Source of the DNA: Streptomyces sp. NBC_00513 | GTDB taxonomy: Bacteria > Actinomycetota > Actinomycetes > Streptomycetales > Streptomycetaceae | Direction: 5' to 3' | Assembly (NCBI RefSeq): GCF_041431415.1 | Contig: NZ_CP107845.1 | Location: forward strand, 2,108,001-2,172,000 | Length of the DNA stretch: 64,000 nt | Notes under the pieces: generated by a model | Told to the model about the DNA's origin: nothing | The model's input: the letters and a program-made list of their open reading frames with translations, nothing else | Databases searched by the model: none | Position numbers and translations under genes: made by a program | Part shown: in pieces, positions 33,704 to 44,436 of the stretch | Position numbering within the stretch: the first letter of the stretch is position 1 | Layout: the number at the start of each line of letters is the position of its first letter

Positions 33704-34483
33704 TCAGTCGGAGAGCCCCGCCAGGTCACGCAGACGACGCGCCTGGGCAGCGCGTTCCGCGGTGCGCTGGGCGTCGTACGGCCGGGCCGTGGCCTCCCGG
33801 AGCAGGGCCTTGGTCTCGATGACCGCGTCCCGGGGCGGGGCCAGGAGCGCGGTGGTCAGGTCCTTGACGGCCGCGTCGAGCTCGTCGACGGCGACCACGA
33901 GGTTCGCGAGGCCCACCCGCTCGGCCTCCTCGGCGTGCACGGAACGTCCCGTCGCGCAGATCTCCAGCGCGCGGGCGTAGCCGACGAGCGAGGTCAGCGG
34001 CTGGGTGCCGGCCAGGTCGGGCACCAGTCCCAGGCTGGTCTCGCGCATGGCGAACTGGACGTCGTCCGCCACCACGCGCAGGTCGCACGCGAGCGCGAGC
34101 TGGAAGCCGGCGCCGATCGCGTGCCCCTGCACGGCGGCGACGGAGATGATGTCGTTGCGCCGCCACCAGGTGAATGCCTCCTGGTACTCGGCGATGGTGC
34201 TGTCGAGCAGTTCGTCCGAACCGCGCGCCAGATCGAGGAAGGACGGCTCACCCTCGAAGCCTTCAGGGGTGAACGCCTGACGGTCGAGCCCTGCGGAGAA
34301 GGACTTGCCCTCGCCGCGCAGCACGACGACCCGAACGGTGCCCGGCAGCGACCGTCCGGCCTCCGTCAACGCCCGCCAGAGCGCGGGGGATTGAGCGTTT
34401 CGCTTGGCCGGATTGGTCAATGTCACCGTGGCGACCGTGTCGTCGACGGTGAGCCGTACGCCGTCCTTGTCGAGCAGAGCCAT
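33704..34483 (-). CDS. Enoyl-CoA hydratase/isomerase family protein
   Basis: 259 aa crotonase fold. Oxyanion-hole segments: FSAGLDRQAF and HAIGAGFQLALACDLRVVADDVQFAMRETSLGLVPDLAGTQPL. The catalytic glutamate position of true hydratases (E in the first motif and after GLVPD) is only partly kept: GLVPDLAGT lacks the usual GG.QR, so hydratase activity is not certain. Single gene with its own terminator. Possibly in fatty acid or other acyl-CoA degradation. Confidence 0.85.
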   Translation of the reverse strand: MALLDKDGVRLTVDDTVATVTLTNPAKRNAQSPALWRALTEAGRSLPGTVRVVVLRGEGKSFSAGLDRQAFTPEGFEGEPSFLDLARGSDELLDSTIAEYQEAFTWWRRNDIISVAAVQGHAIGAGFQLALACDLRVVADDVQFAMRETSLGLVPDLAGTQPLTSLVGYARALEICATGRSVHAEEAERVGLANLVVAVDELDAAVKDLTTALLAPPRDAVIETKALLREATARPYDAQRTAERAAQARRLRDLAGLSD

Positions 34484-34659
34484 GTCGGTGCCCTCCGGTG
34501 TGTAGTCGGCCGCGAGCCCGGCCTAAGTGACTGCACAGTAACCACCCAGCCGACCACATGACCGACCGGGGGGTCACCGAAGGAACCGTCAAAGCCTCGG
34601 AACCGTTTGAGCAGATCGTCAAACGTCACGCATGGAGCTGTGGAGCGTCTCCGGCCGGA

Positions 34660-34881
34660 TCAGGCCGAGGCCGCTTTCTTGCCGCGCGTCGCGCCACCGC
34701 GACCACGCAGCACGACTCCGGACTCACTGAGCATCCGATGTACGAATCCGTACGACCGACCGGTTTCCTCGGCCAGCGCCCGGATACTCGCACCGGAGTC
34801 ATATTTCTTCTTCAGGTCTGCCGCGAGCTTGTCGCGCGCGGCGCCGGTTACCCGGCTGCCCTTCTTCAGAGTCTCGGCCAC
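34660..34881 (-). CDS. Mini helix-turn-helix protein
   Basis: 73 aa. GTG start with a strong GAGGAGG 5 bases upstream; an in-frame ATG 39 bases earlier has none. Highly charged: VAETLKKGSRVTGAARDKLAADLKKKYDSG, then a Hin-like HTH (ASIRALAEETGRSYGFVHRMLSESG) and a basic end RGRGGATRGKKAASA. Resolvase/Hin-type HTH without a catalytic domain. Widely conserved in Streptomyces in my recall, role unknown; nucleoid or regulator. Confidence 0.78.
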   Translation of the reverse strand: MAETLKKGSRVTGAARDKLAADLKKKYDSGASIRALAEETGRSYGFVHRMLSESGVVLRGRGGATRGKKAASA

Positions 34882-35092
34882 CCGTGCCTCCTCATGGGAA
34901 GTGCGCTCTGGACTTCTCATGATCACCCCTCCCACGCTTCCTGGCCACCCATTCAGCAAGGTCGGTGCGACGGCATTTCTCAAGGAGTGGACACGGCAGC
35001 AGAACGGAATCTTCTCTTCCGATGCATGACCTCCGTCACATTCCTTCACCTCTGAGGGGAATCAGCAGGTCAGGAGGTCGCTGCGGAAATGG

Positions 35093-35138
35093 CGACGGCT
35101 CCGGCCGCGTACCCGAGCGGGTAGGGCCGGAGCCGTCG
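35093..35138. terminator. Strong hairpin between HTH and ABC-F genes
   Basis: 14-bp perfect outer stem (35093-35106, 35125-35138) with an inner TACCC/GGGTA stem. Probably ends ABC-F transcription, although it lies 130 bases past its stop. In the rest of this 389-base gap are the HTH promoter region (34882-35090) and an 8-base inverted repeat ATGGATCA/TGATCCAT (35177-35184, 35198-35205); no coding sequence is seen. Confidence 0.65.
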
Positions 35139-35270
35139 AACACCGTGCGAGGGGATGAGACCGCCTCACTCAGATGATGGATCACAGGTGGGCCGAATGA
35201 TCCATAAGGAACTGGATCAACGAACCGGAACCCTTCGGCGGGCCTGCGGGGCGCCGATCAGGTCAGGCGA

Positions 35271-36869
<1,599 letters not shown>

Positions 36870-36932
36870 GGAAATACTCCAGGGCGGTGGGGACGGCGGA
36901 AGGGGGGCAGGACGCGCGGGACTCCGACGCCG

Positions 36933-36956
36933 CTAATCCGCGAGGAGATTTGCCAT
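36933..36956 (-). CDS. Seven-codon upstream ORF (MANLLAD) before the ABC-F gene
   Basis: ATG GCA AAT CTC CTC GCG GAT TAG, 63 bases upstream of the ABC-F start. A TAGAAT -10-like hexamer ends about 7 bases before this ATG, so the transcript could begin at or next to it. Short leader peptides control several ABC-F resistance genes in other bacteria by ribosome stalling; no known stalling motif is recognised here. Confidence 0.4.
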   Translation of the reverse strand: MANLLAD

Positions 36957-37143
36957 GGAGACATTCTAACGGGGGCGCGCAACCACTTTTCGGGCCGCCC
37001 GGCATCGATCACGCCCGGCGGCGACCCCTCGCCCGTGTCCCCCGTTCGGCGCAGGGCCCACGCCGATCAGCCGGGGCGCGTATCAGGATGAAGGGGTTGA
37101 TACTCGCCGCAGGGCGGACACGAGGAATCGAGGGCGGTGCGGC

Positions 37144-38034
37144 ATGCAGTTCGACGACGACGCCAATCTGGACACGTCCGAGGTCAAGGACGTGCGGGGC
37201 AGCCGCATCCCCGGCGGGAAGGCCACGGTCGGCGGCGGCATCGTCGGTTTGATCGCACTGATCATGGGGTTGCTCTTCGGCGTGGGCCCCGAGCAGCTGG
37301 GGCTGACCGAGGGCAACCCCGAGCCGGTGGCCACCTCCTCTTCCGCGAGCCAGGTACAGCAGGCCTGCCGCACGGGTCAGGACGCGAACACCCGTGAGGA
37401 CTGCCGGCTCGTCGCGGTGGTCAACAGCACCCAGGACTTCTGGAAGCAGGAGTTCCAAAGGCGCGGGGGCCGGTACAGCCCGGCCTCGACGGTGTTCTTC
37501 ACCGGCCGGGTGAACACGGCGTGCGGCGCGGCCACCTCCGCGGTCGGCCCCTTCTACTGCCCCTCCGATCGGCAGGTCTACCTGGACCTCGGCTTCTTCG
37601 AGGAGCTGCGGACGAAGTTCGGCGCGAGCGGCGGCCCCTTCGCCCAGGCCTACGTCGTCGCCCACGAGTACGGGCACCACATCCAGAACCTGACCGGCAC
37701 CCTCCAGCGGGCCCAGGACGGCCGGCAGGGCGCGAACAGCAACGCGGTCAAGGTCGAGCTCCAGGCGGACTGCTACGCGGGGGTGTGGGCGCACAACGCC
37801 ATGCGCACCCCGGACGAGTCCACCGGGCGCCCGCTGATCACGAAGCTGACCGACGAGGACATCAAGGACGGTCTGGACGCGGCGGCGGCGGTCGGCGACG
37901 ACCGGATCCAGGAGAAGTTCCAGGGGCGGGTCACCCCGGAGTCGTGGACGCACGGCAGCGCCGAGCAGCGCCGGCAGTGGTTCTACCAGGGCTACCGGAC
38001 GGGCGACATGGCCCAGTGCAACACCTTCCGCTGA
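37144..38034 (+). CDS. Neutral zinc metallopeptidase (YpfJ/KPN_02809 family)
   Basis: 296 aa. Short cytosolic N-terminus, one helix (VGGGIVGLIALIMGLLFGVG), then an exported domain. Zinc site HEYGHH (about 174) followed by VELQADCYAG, whose Glu is the third ligand. Four or more cysteines (ACRTG, DCRL, TACGA, YCPSD, DCYAG, QCNTF) suggest disulfides. Likely a membrane-anchored extracellular protease. Start ATG, monocistronic, divergent from the ABC-F gene. Confidence 0.9.
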   Translation: MQFDDDANLDTSEVKDVRGSRIPGGKATVGGGIVGLIALIMGLLFGVGPEQLGLTEGNPEPVATSSSASQVQQACRTGQDANTREDCRLVAVVNSTQDFWKQEFQRRGGRYSPASTVFFTGRVNTACGAATSAVGPFYCPSDRQVYLDLGFFEELRTKFGASGGPFAQAYVVAHEYGHHIQNLTGTLQRAQDGRQGANSNAVKVELQADCYAGVWAHNAMRTPDESTGRPLITKLTDEDIKDGLDAAAAVGDDRIQEKFQGRVTPESWTHGSAEQRRQWFYQGYRTGDMAQCNTFR

Positions 38035-38147
38035 CTGTCGGTGGCGCCTGCCATGCTGTGTCGTGGGTCACATGCCGTCGGTGGCAGGCCGTTGGTCACG
38101 GACCCGTCCAGGCACGCAGGCGCACTGCACGAGAGGGAGTGATCGTC

Positions 38148-38543
38148 ATGGCAGGTGTTCCGTCCGTCTACCCGACTCTGCTCTACCGCGACGCCAAGAC
38201 CGCGATCCAACTGCTGACGGAGGCGTTCGGGTTCACGCGGGTCGCGGTGTACGAGGGCGAGGACGGGGCCGTGATGCACGCGGAACTGTCCTACGGCAAC
38301 GGCGCGGTGATGCTCGGCAGCAAGGGCCGCGGCGGACAGTTCGACAAGGTCATGGCGGAAGCCGGGCCGACCGGGGTGTACGTGGTCGTCGACGACGTGG
38401 ACGCCCACCACCGCAGAGCGGTGGAGCACGGGGTGGAGATCCTGATGGAGCCCACGGACCAGGACTACGGATCGCGCGACTACATGGCGCGCGACGCCGA
38501 GGGCAACGTCTGGAGCTTCGGGACGTACGCGCCGCAGATCTGA
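38148..38543 (+). CDS. VOC-superfamily (glyoxalase/bleomycin-resistance-like) protein
   Basis: 131 aa from ATG. Paired beta-alpha-beta modules of the VOC fold: SVYPTLLYRDAKTAIQLLTEAFGFTRVAVYEGEDG and GPTGVYVVVDDVDAHHRRAVEHGVEILMEPTDQDYGSRDYMARDAEGNVWSFGTY. Metal ligands are possible (His in VMHAEL, Glu in AEGN) but not proven. Similar to the YnfH/PhnB-like group; substrate unknown. Confidence 0.83.
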   Translation: MAGVPSVYPTLLYRDAKTAIQLLTEAFGFTRVAVYEGEDGAVMHAELSYGNGAVMLGSKGRGGQFDKVMAEAGPTGVYVVVDDVDAHHRRAVEHGVEILMEPTDQDYGSRDYMARDAEGNVWSFGTYAPQI

Positions 38544-38584
38544 CCCTGCGGCGCGTCCTTCGGCGCGTCTTTGTCGTACGCGGG

Positions 38585-40045
38585 CTACGCCCCGCCGGTG
38601 TGCACCTGGAAGGCGGCCCGCCGGACCGCCTTGGCCAGGGCGGGGTCGGGGTGGGCCGCGGCCAGCGCGACCAGGACCTGCACGGTGCGCGGGTGGCCGA
38701 CGGCACGGACCTCGTCCAGCAGCCGCGGGACCGTCGTGCGGACCGCCGAGTCGAGGTGGCGGGCCAGCAGTTCGGCCTCGCCGTGGTCGGCGATGGCCGC
38801 CGCCGTGTCCACCCAGAGCCAGGTCGACTCCTCGGCCGTGAGCACGTCCTGCGCCTCGTCCGGGTCCACCCCGTCGTGCTCGGCGAGCCAGAGCAGGGCG
38901 TACGGGCGCAGCGCGGGTTCCCGTACGGCGGCGCGCACGTCGGGCTCGGCGGGGGCGCCGACCACGCGCAGGGCCTCGAAGGCGAGTCCGCGCGTCAGGG
39001 CGTCCTCGCCGCGGGCGGCCTGGAGGAGTTCACCGACGGCGTGGCCGACGGGCCGGGCGGCGAGCCAGGCCCGGTACTCGGCGCGGGCGGGCCCGGGGGT
39101 GAGGCGGGCGCAGCCGTGCAGCATCGCGGCGGCGGACTGCTCGATGTTCCCGGCGGGGCTCTGCGCGGCGACGCAGATCTGTTCCAGCTTGACCCAGACG
39201 GCCCAGCTGCCCAGGGGCGTGAGGGCGGCCTGTGCGGGGCCGAGGGTGACGGCGTCCACGGCGGCGAGGCCGCCGAGCGCCCAGCGCAGCAGCCGGGCGA
39301 GCGGAACGGGCTGCGCGGGGGCGCCCTGCGCGGGGAGGACCGCCTGCGCGGTGGCCGCGCCGGCCGTCGCCGCGTCCGGGTCGCCGTTCACGCAGGTCCC
39401 GTAGGGCACTTCGCAGCGCTCGTCGCGCAGTTCGGTGACGCGTTGGCCGAGCAGGTCCAACAGGTCCGGGACGGTCACCGGGCCGGCGGACAGCTGGAGC
39501 AGCGAGAGCAGTTGGGGCATGGCCTCGACCACTTCCGCGACGACGGCGGGGGCGATGTCGGCGGGGGCCGGGTGCACGAGGGACCAGGCGTCGAAGAGGG
39601 CGACCCAACCGCGCAGCACGGCCGTGTCGTCGCGGTCCCAGGCGCGCAGCCGCCAGCCCGGCCGGGCGTCGCCGCCGTGCACCTCGACGAGACCGGAGAG
39701 TCTGGAGCGGTCCCAGCCGACCCTGATCTGGCCGTGGGTCAGGTTCAGTTCCGCCGCGGCCCGTTCGACGTCGGCGGTCGACAGCCCCGCCGCCGGTGCG
39801 GGCCGGCCGCCGTCGCCCGCCCCGAGGTGCAGCTCGGCCCAGCGGGCCAACCGCACCGCGTCGGCGAGGGAGGCCCGGGCCCTGTTCGCCAGGTCGGCCG
39901 TGGCGGGTGTGCCCGCCGGAGGCCGGGGGGCGGGTCGGGTCCTTCGGTCGGTCACCGCCTTGCGGGCCGCGGCCACGGAACGCGGGGAGACGAGTCGGAG
40001 TCTGGAGTCGCGAGCCAACTGCTCATCAGGCTTTCGGGACGTCAC
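38585..40045 (-). CDS. Large conserved Streptomyces protein, function unknown
   Basis: 486 aa from GTG; the start is uncertain since no strong ribosome site is seen, and another GTG lies 21 bases up. N-terminal basic region, then HEAT-like or all-helical sequence (PDLLDLLGQRVTEL, RLLRWALGGLAAVDAVTLGP, ALLWLAEHDGVDPDEAQDVLT, RLLDEVRAVGHPRTVQVLVALAAAHPDPALAKAVRRAAF). Two cysteines in DERCEVPYGTCVNG could be metal or redox. No catalytic motif. No operon partner. Confidence 0.65.
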   Translation of the reverse strand: MTSRKPDEQLARDSRLRLVSPRSVAAARKAVTDRRTRPAPRPPAGTPATADLANRARASLADAVRLARWAELHLGAGDGGRPAPAAGLSTADVERAAAELNLTHGQIRVGWDRSRLSGLVEVHGGDARPGWRLRAWDRDDTAVLRGWVALFDAWSLVHPAPADIAPAVVAEVVEAMPQLLSLLQLSAGPVTVPDLLDLLGQRVTELRDERCEVPYGTCVNGDPDAATAGAATAQAVLPAQGAPAQPVPLARLLRWALGGLAAVDAVTLGPAQAALTPLGSWAVWVKLEQICVAAQSPAGNIEQSAAAMLHGCARLTPGPARAEYRAWLAARPVGHAVGELLQAARGEDALTRGLAFEALRVVGAPAEPDVRAAVREPALRPYALLWLAEHDGVDPDEAQDVLTAEESTWLWVDTAAAIADHGEAELLARHLDSAVRTTVPRLLDEVRAVGHPRTVQVLVALAAAHPDPALAKAVRRAAFQVHTGGA

Positions 40046-40162
40046 GGAAGCAGTCTCGCCCGTCACTGGCCGAAAGCCCAAACGGAAGCGGTCGTTACCG
40101 CCGGCCACCGGGGGGATGGAACGGAACAAACCACCCTCCGTGTCCCGTCCGGCACCCGCCCG

Positions 40163-41293
40163 TCACATGAGCGGGGTGAGGAAGCGGCGCAACGCCTCCT
40201 CGTAGCCGGCGGGGTCGGCGTTCCACATCGCGCCGTGCGGGGCGTCGGGAACGGTGCGCAGGGTGACGAGGTCGGGTCGGGCGGCGGCGAGCCGACGGGA
40301 CGGCTCCCACGGGGCGAGCCTGTCGTCCGGGCCGTGGAAGATCAGGACGGGGACGCGGAGCGCGTCGGGGTCCGCTCCCGGGGCGCGTCGGTCGGCCCGC
40401 AGTCCGGCGCGGCCCTCGGCGGCCCGGACGGCGAGCGGGATCAGCGGCGCGGGGGTGCGGCGGGCGGCGGCCAGGCCCCGCAGTGTGGCGTGCCAGTCGA
40501 GCACCGGGGAGTCGAGCACCACCCCCGAGATCCGACCGGCCAGCGCCGACCGCTCGACGACGCGCAGGGCCATGGCGGCCCCGGTGGACCAGCCGTGCAG
40601 GATCACGCGGCGGGCGCCGTAGCGGAGGGCGTAGCGGATGGCCGCGTCCAGGTCCCGCCATTCGGATTCGCCGAGGTGGCCGAGGCCGTCCGGGGAGGCG
40701 GGGGCGCCGAGGTCGCCGCGGTAGGCGAGGTCGAGGACGGGGAGGTGGTGGCGGTGCAGGAAGGGCATGACCACCATCGGGTGTTCCCGGGTGGTGCCGA
40801 GGCCGTGCACGGTGATCACCCAGGTGTCCCGGGCCGCGGGGACGAACCAGGCGGGCAGCGGGCCGAGCTCGCCGGGGACGTCCACGTCCGCGTGGTCGAG
40901 CCCGAGGGCGGTGCGCGGGTTGCCCAGGTGCACCTGGGGGGTGAGGGTGACCCGGGTTCCGGGTTCGAGGCTGCCGTGGGTGACGGCGACCAGCCGCCGG
41001 ACGACGGTGTCCGGGGCGTGCGCGACGTCGGCGACGACGGGGCCGACCACCGCGTGCACGCCGGGCGCGTCCAGTCCGTAGGTGCCGGGGCGCAGGGAGG
41101 CGAGCGAGCGGGTCAGCGTGATCCGGTCGGCGGTGGTGGAGTGGACGCTGAGGCGGGGGCCGCCGGGGAGCGGGCGGCCGGGTTCGGGTCGCAGGGCCGC
41201 GTCGGCGGCGTACCGACCGGCGGCGACGGCGGCAGCGCCGGCACCGATCAGGGTCGTGGTGACGGCCGCTGCCGTCGTCGTGGCGGTTCGCAC
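40163..41293 (-). CDS. Alpha/beta hydrolase, membrane-anchored or exported
   Basis: 376 aa. N-terminal helix (TTTAAAVTTTLIGAGAAAVAAG) as signal or anchor, then the hydrolase fold: oxyanion region ITVHGLGTTREH, nucleophile GWSTG (Ser about 236), acid in FHGPDDRLAPWEPS and catalytic His in DAPHGAMWN. A GTG 36 bases upstream is an alternative start, with no clear ribosome site for either. Esterase/lipase-like, substrate unknown. Confidence 0.82.
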   Translation of the reverse strand: MRTATTTAAAVTTTLIGAGAAAVAAGRYAADAALRPEPGRPLPGGPRLSVHSTTADRITLTRSLASLRPGTYGLDAPGVHAVVGPVVADVAHAPDTVVRRLVAVTHGSLEPGTRVTLTPQVHLGNPRTALGLDHADVDVPGELGPLPAWFVPAARDTWVITVHGLGTTREHPMVVMPFLHRHHLPVLDLAYRGDLGAPASPDGLGHLGESEWRDLDAAIRYALRYGARRVILHGWSTGAAMALRVVERSALAGRISGVVLDSPVLDWHATLRGLAAARRTPAPLIPLAVRAAEGRAGLRADRRAPGADPDALRVPVLIFHGPDDRLAPWEPSRRLAAARPDLVTLRTVPDAPHGAMWNADPAGYEEALRRFLTPLM

Positions 41294-41477
41294 CGCTCCA
41301 GTCTCGGCGCGGGAGGGCGGAGGGGCCACCGGAGGGGATGACCCCCGCTTCGTCGGCCGGGCAACCGGAACCGGGACCGGAACGTGGCCGACGGGACGGA
41401 TGCGGGAGTGATGTAGGTCTCTTCGGGGTCCGCCCGGGGGGTGTCCGACCGGCCGAAGCGCCCGCGCGTGACGGCGT

Positions 41478-41611
41478 GTTCACCCCACCCTGACGTGCAT
41501 TAATCGATATATCTACGAAGGAATCGGGAAATACGGCCCGATCGAGCCTCGGCTTGATCCACCACCCGGCCCCATCCAGTTCATCTTCCGTTCACTCAGG
41601 TTGCCTACGGT
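41478..41611 (+). promoter_or_regulatory. PHO boxes (PhoP binding repeats) upstream of pit
   Basis: The region between the hydrolase and pit (about 350 bases) is non-coding. At 41579-41611 there are three consecutive 11-base units, GTTCATCTTCC, GTTCACTCAGG, TTGCCTACGGT, the first two matching the Streptomyces PhoP direct repeat consensus. A further GTTCACCCCAC at 41478 may be a distal half site. They predict repression or activation by PhoP depending on phosphate. Confidence 0.75.
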
Positions 41612-41647
41612 CGCCGAACCACTGACGTCAAACAGAAGCCTGGGTAA

Positions 41648-42937
<1,290 letters not shown>

Positions 42938-42966
42938 CCCCCGAGAACGACAGAGGATTCCGCAGT

Positions 42967-43188
42967 ATGAAGATCGACTGGGCAGCACTCGGCTCCGTCT
43001 TCGGGGTCAGCCTCTCCGCCACCGTCGCCCTCGTGGCCCTCTTCACCCTGGGTCTGGTCGGCCTGTCCAAGCACGAGACCGCCACCGAGCAGGGTGGGGC
43101 CGCGACCCTGGCCCGCAGCGGCGCCTACGCGTGTTTCGCGCTCTGCGCGGCGGCCGTGACCTTCGGGATCTACCTGATCGTCAGCTGA
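42967..43188 (+). CDS. Small two-helix membrane protein cotranscribed with pit
   Basis: 73 aa. MKIDWAALGSVFGVSLSATVALVALFTLGLVGLS and SGAYACFALCAAAVTFGIYLIVS form two helices around a short polar loop KHETATEQGG. In Streptomyces a protein of this type commonly follows pit in my recall. An accessory role in transport is inferred from position alone. Confidence 0.75.
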   Translation: MKIDWAALGSVFGVSLSATVALVALFTLGLVGLSKHETATEQGGAATLARSGAYACFALCAAAVTFGIYLIVS

Positions 43189-43199
43189 CGTCGCACGTC

Positions 43200-43238
43200 C
43201 GAAAGCTCCCTCCGGGTCCGTCCCGGGGGGAGCTTTCG
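43200..43238 (+). terminator. Terminator of the pit operon
   Basis: CGAAAGCTCCC/GGGAGCTTTCG outer stem of 11 pairs plus inner CCGGG/CCCGG, 12 bases after the operon's last stop and just before the riboswitch. Confidence 0.85.
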
Positions 43239-43279
43239 CATGCCGCCGCCCCACACTCACCGCAGGTCAACAGCAAGTT

Positions 43280-43445
43280 GACGGGCGTTCCTGGGCCGTG
43301 GTGGACTGCCCGAGCCAATACGGCGGCATGGAGAGGAAGTCCGGTGCGAATCCGGCGCGGTCCCGCCACTGTCACCGGGGAGCGCACACCGCCCGTGCGC
43401 CCCGGGAGCCAGGAACTCTCGCCGCCGGACACGTCGAACCAGGGC
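43280..43445 (+). ncRNA. Cobalamin riboswitch
   Basis: Conserved blocks in the expected order: GAGAGGAAGTCCGGTG, CGAATCCGGCGCGGTCCCGC, the GCCACTGTCACC block, and the terminal B12-box-like GCCAGGAACTCTCGCC. It lies just upstream of cbiB and so should shut off the cob operon when adenosylcobalamin is high. A hairpin GTCAAC/GTTGAC precedes it. Exact ends are approximate. Confidence 0.88.
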
Positions 43446-43476
43446 GCGGACCCTGAGTGAGGACATACCTGCCACC

Positions 43477-44436
43477 ATGCGTGCCGATCGCGTTTTCGCG
43501 TACGGCGTCACGGCGGGCCTGATCGGCGACCGGATCCTCGGGGATCCGCGCCGCGGGCACCCCGTGGCCGCCTTCGGAAGAGCCGCCGCCTCCGTCGAAC
43601 GCGCCCTGTGGCGCGACGACCGCGCCCGCGGCGTCGTGCACGCCCTGGTGTGCGTGGGGGGCGCTGCCGCGCTCGGCGCGCTGGGTTCACGCGCCGTGCG
43701 CTCCCGGCCCGCGGCGGCCCGTGTCGCCCTCACCGCCGTCGCCACCTGGGCCGTCGTCGGCGGCACCTCCCTCGGACGGGAGGCCCGTGCCATCGGCGGG
43801 GCGCTCCGCGCCGGGGACACCGAGGTGGCCCGTGAACGACTGCCACACCTGTGCGGGCGCGATCCGCAGGCCCTGGACGATCAGCAGATGGCCCGCGCGG
43901 TCGTGGAGTCCGTCGCCGAGAACACCTCCGACGCGGTGGTCGGGGCCCTGGTCTGGGGAGCCGTCGCCGGCGTGCCCGGACTGCTGGCCTTCCGCGCCGT
44001 GAACACCCTGGACGCGATGGTGGGCCACAAATCGCCCCGCCACCTGCGCTACGGCTGGGCCTCCGCCCGGCTCGACGACCTGGCCGGCTGGCCGGGAGCC
44101 CGGTTGACGGCGCTGGCCGCGGTACTGGCCGGCCCCGACCGGCGGGGAGCCGTGCGGGCCTGGCGCGCCGACGCCGCCGCGCACCCGAGCCCGAACGCGG
44201 GCCCGGTGGAGGCCTCCTTCGCCGGCGCGCTGGGCGTACGGCTGGGCGGCAGCCTCGCGTACGGGGGCCGGGTCGAGCACCGGGCCGTGCTGAACGGCGC
44301 CGCGGGCCGGCCGGTGGAGGTCGCGGACATCGAACGTGCCGTACGGCTGTCGCGTCGGGTGACGTGGGTGGCGCTGGCCACGTGTGTGGCACTGCGGTGT
44401 GCGGTGTCGCGTCGGTTCGGGAAGGGAAGCGCGTGA
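43477..44436 (+). CDS. cbiB: Adenosylcobinamide-phosphate synthase CbiB/CobD
   Basis: 319 aa, integral membrane enzyme attaching the aminopropanol side chain to adenosylcobyric acid. Family motifs: IGDRILGDPRRGHPVAAFGR, VVESVAENTSDAVVGALVWGAVAGVPGLLAFRAVNTLDAMVGHKSPRHLRYGWASARLDD, PSPNAGPVEASFAGALGVRLGG. First gene of the operon, controlled by the B12 riboswitch, with a GAGGA ribosome site. It overlaps cobQ by 4 bases. Confidence 0.93.
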   Translation: MRADRVFAYGVTAGLIGDRILGDPRRGHPVAAFGRAAASVERALWRDDRARGVVHALVCVGGAAALGALGSRAVRSRPAAARVALTAVATWAVVGGTSLGREARAIGGALRAGDTEVARERLPHLCGRDPQALDDQQMARAVVESVAENTSDAVVGALVWGAVAGVPGLLAFRAVNTLDAMVGHKSPRHLRYGWASARLDDLAGWPGARLTALAAVLAGPDRRGAVRAWRADAAAHPSPNAGPVEASFAGALGVRLGGSLAYGGRVEHRAVLNGAAGRPVEVADIERAVRLSRRVTWVALATCVALRCAVSRRFGKGSA

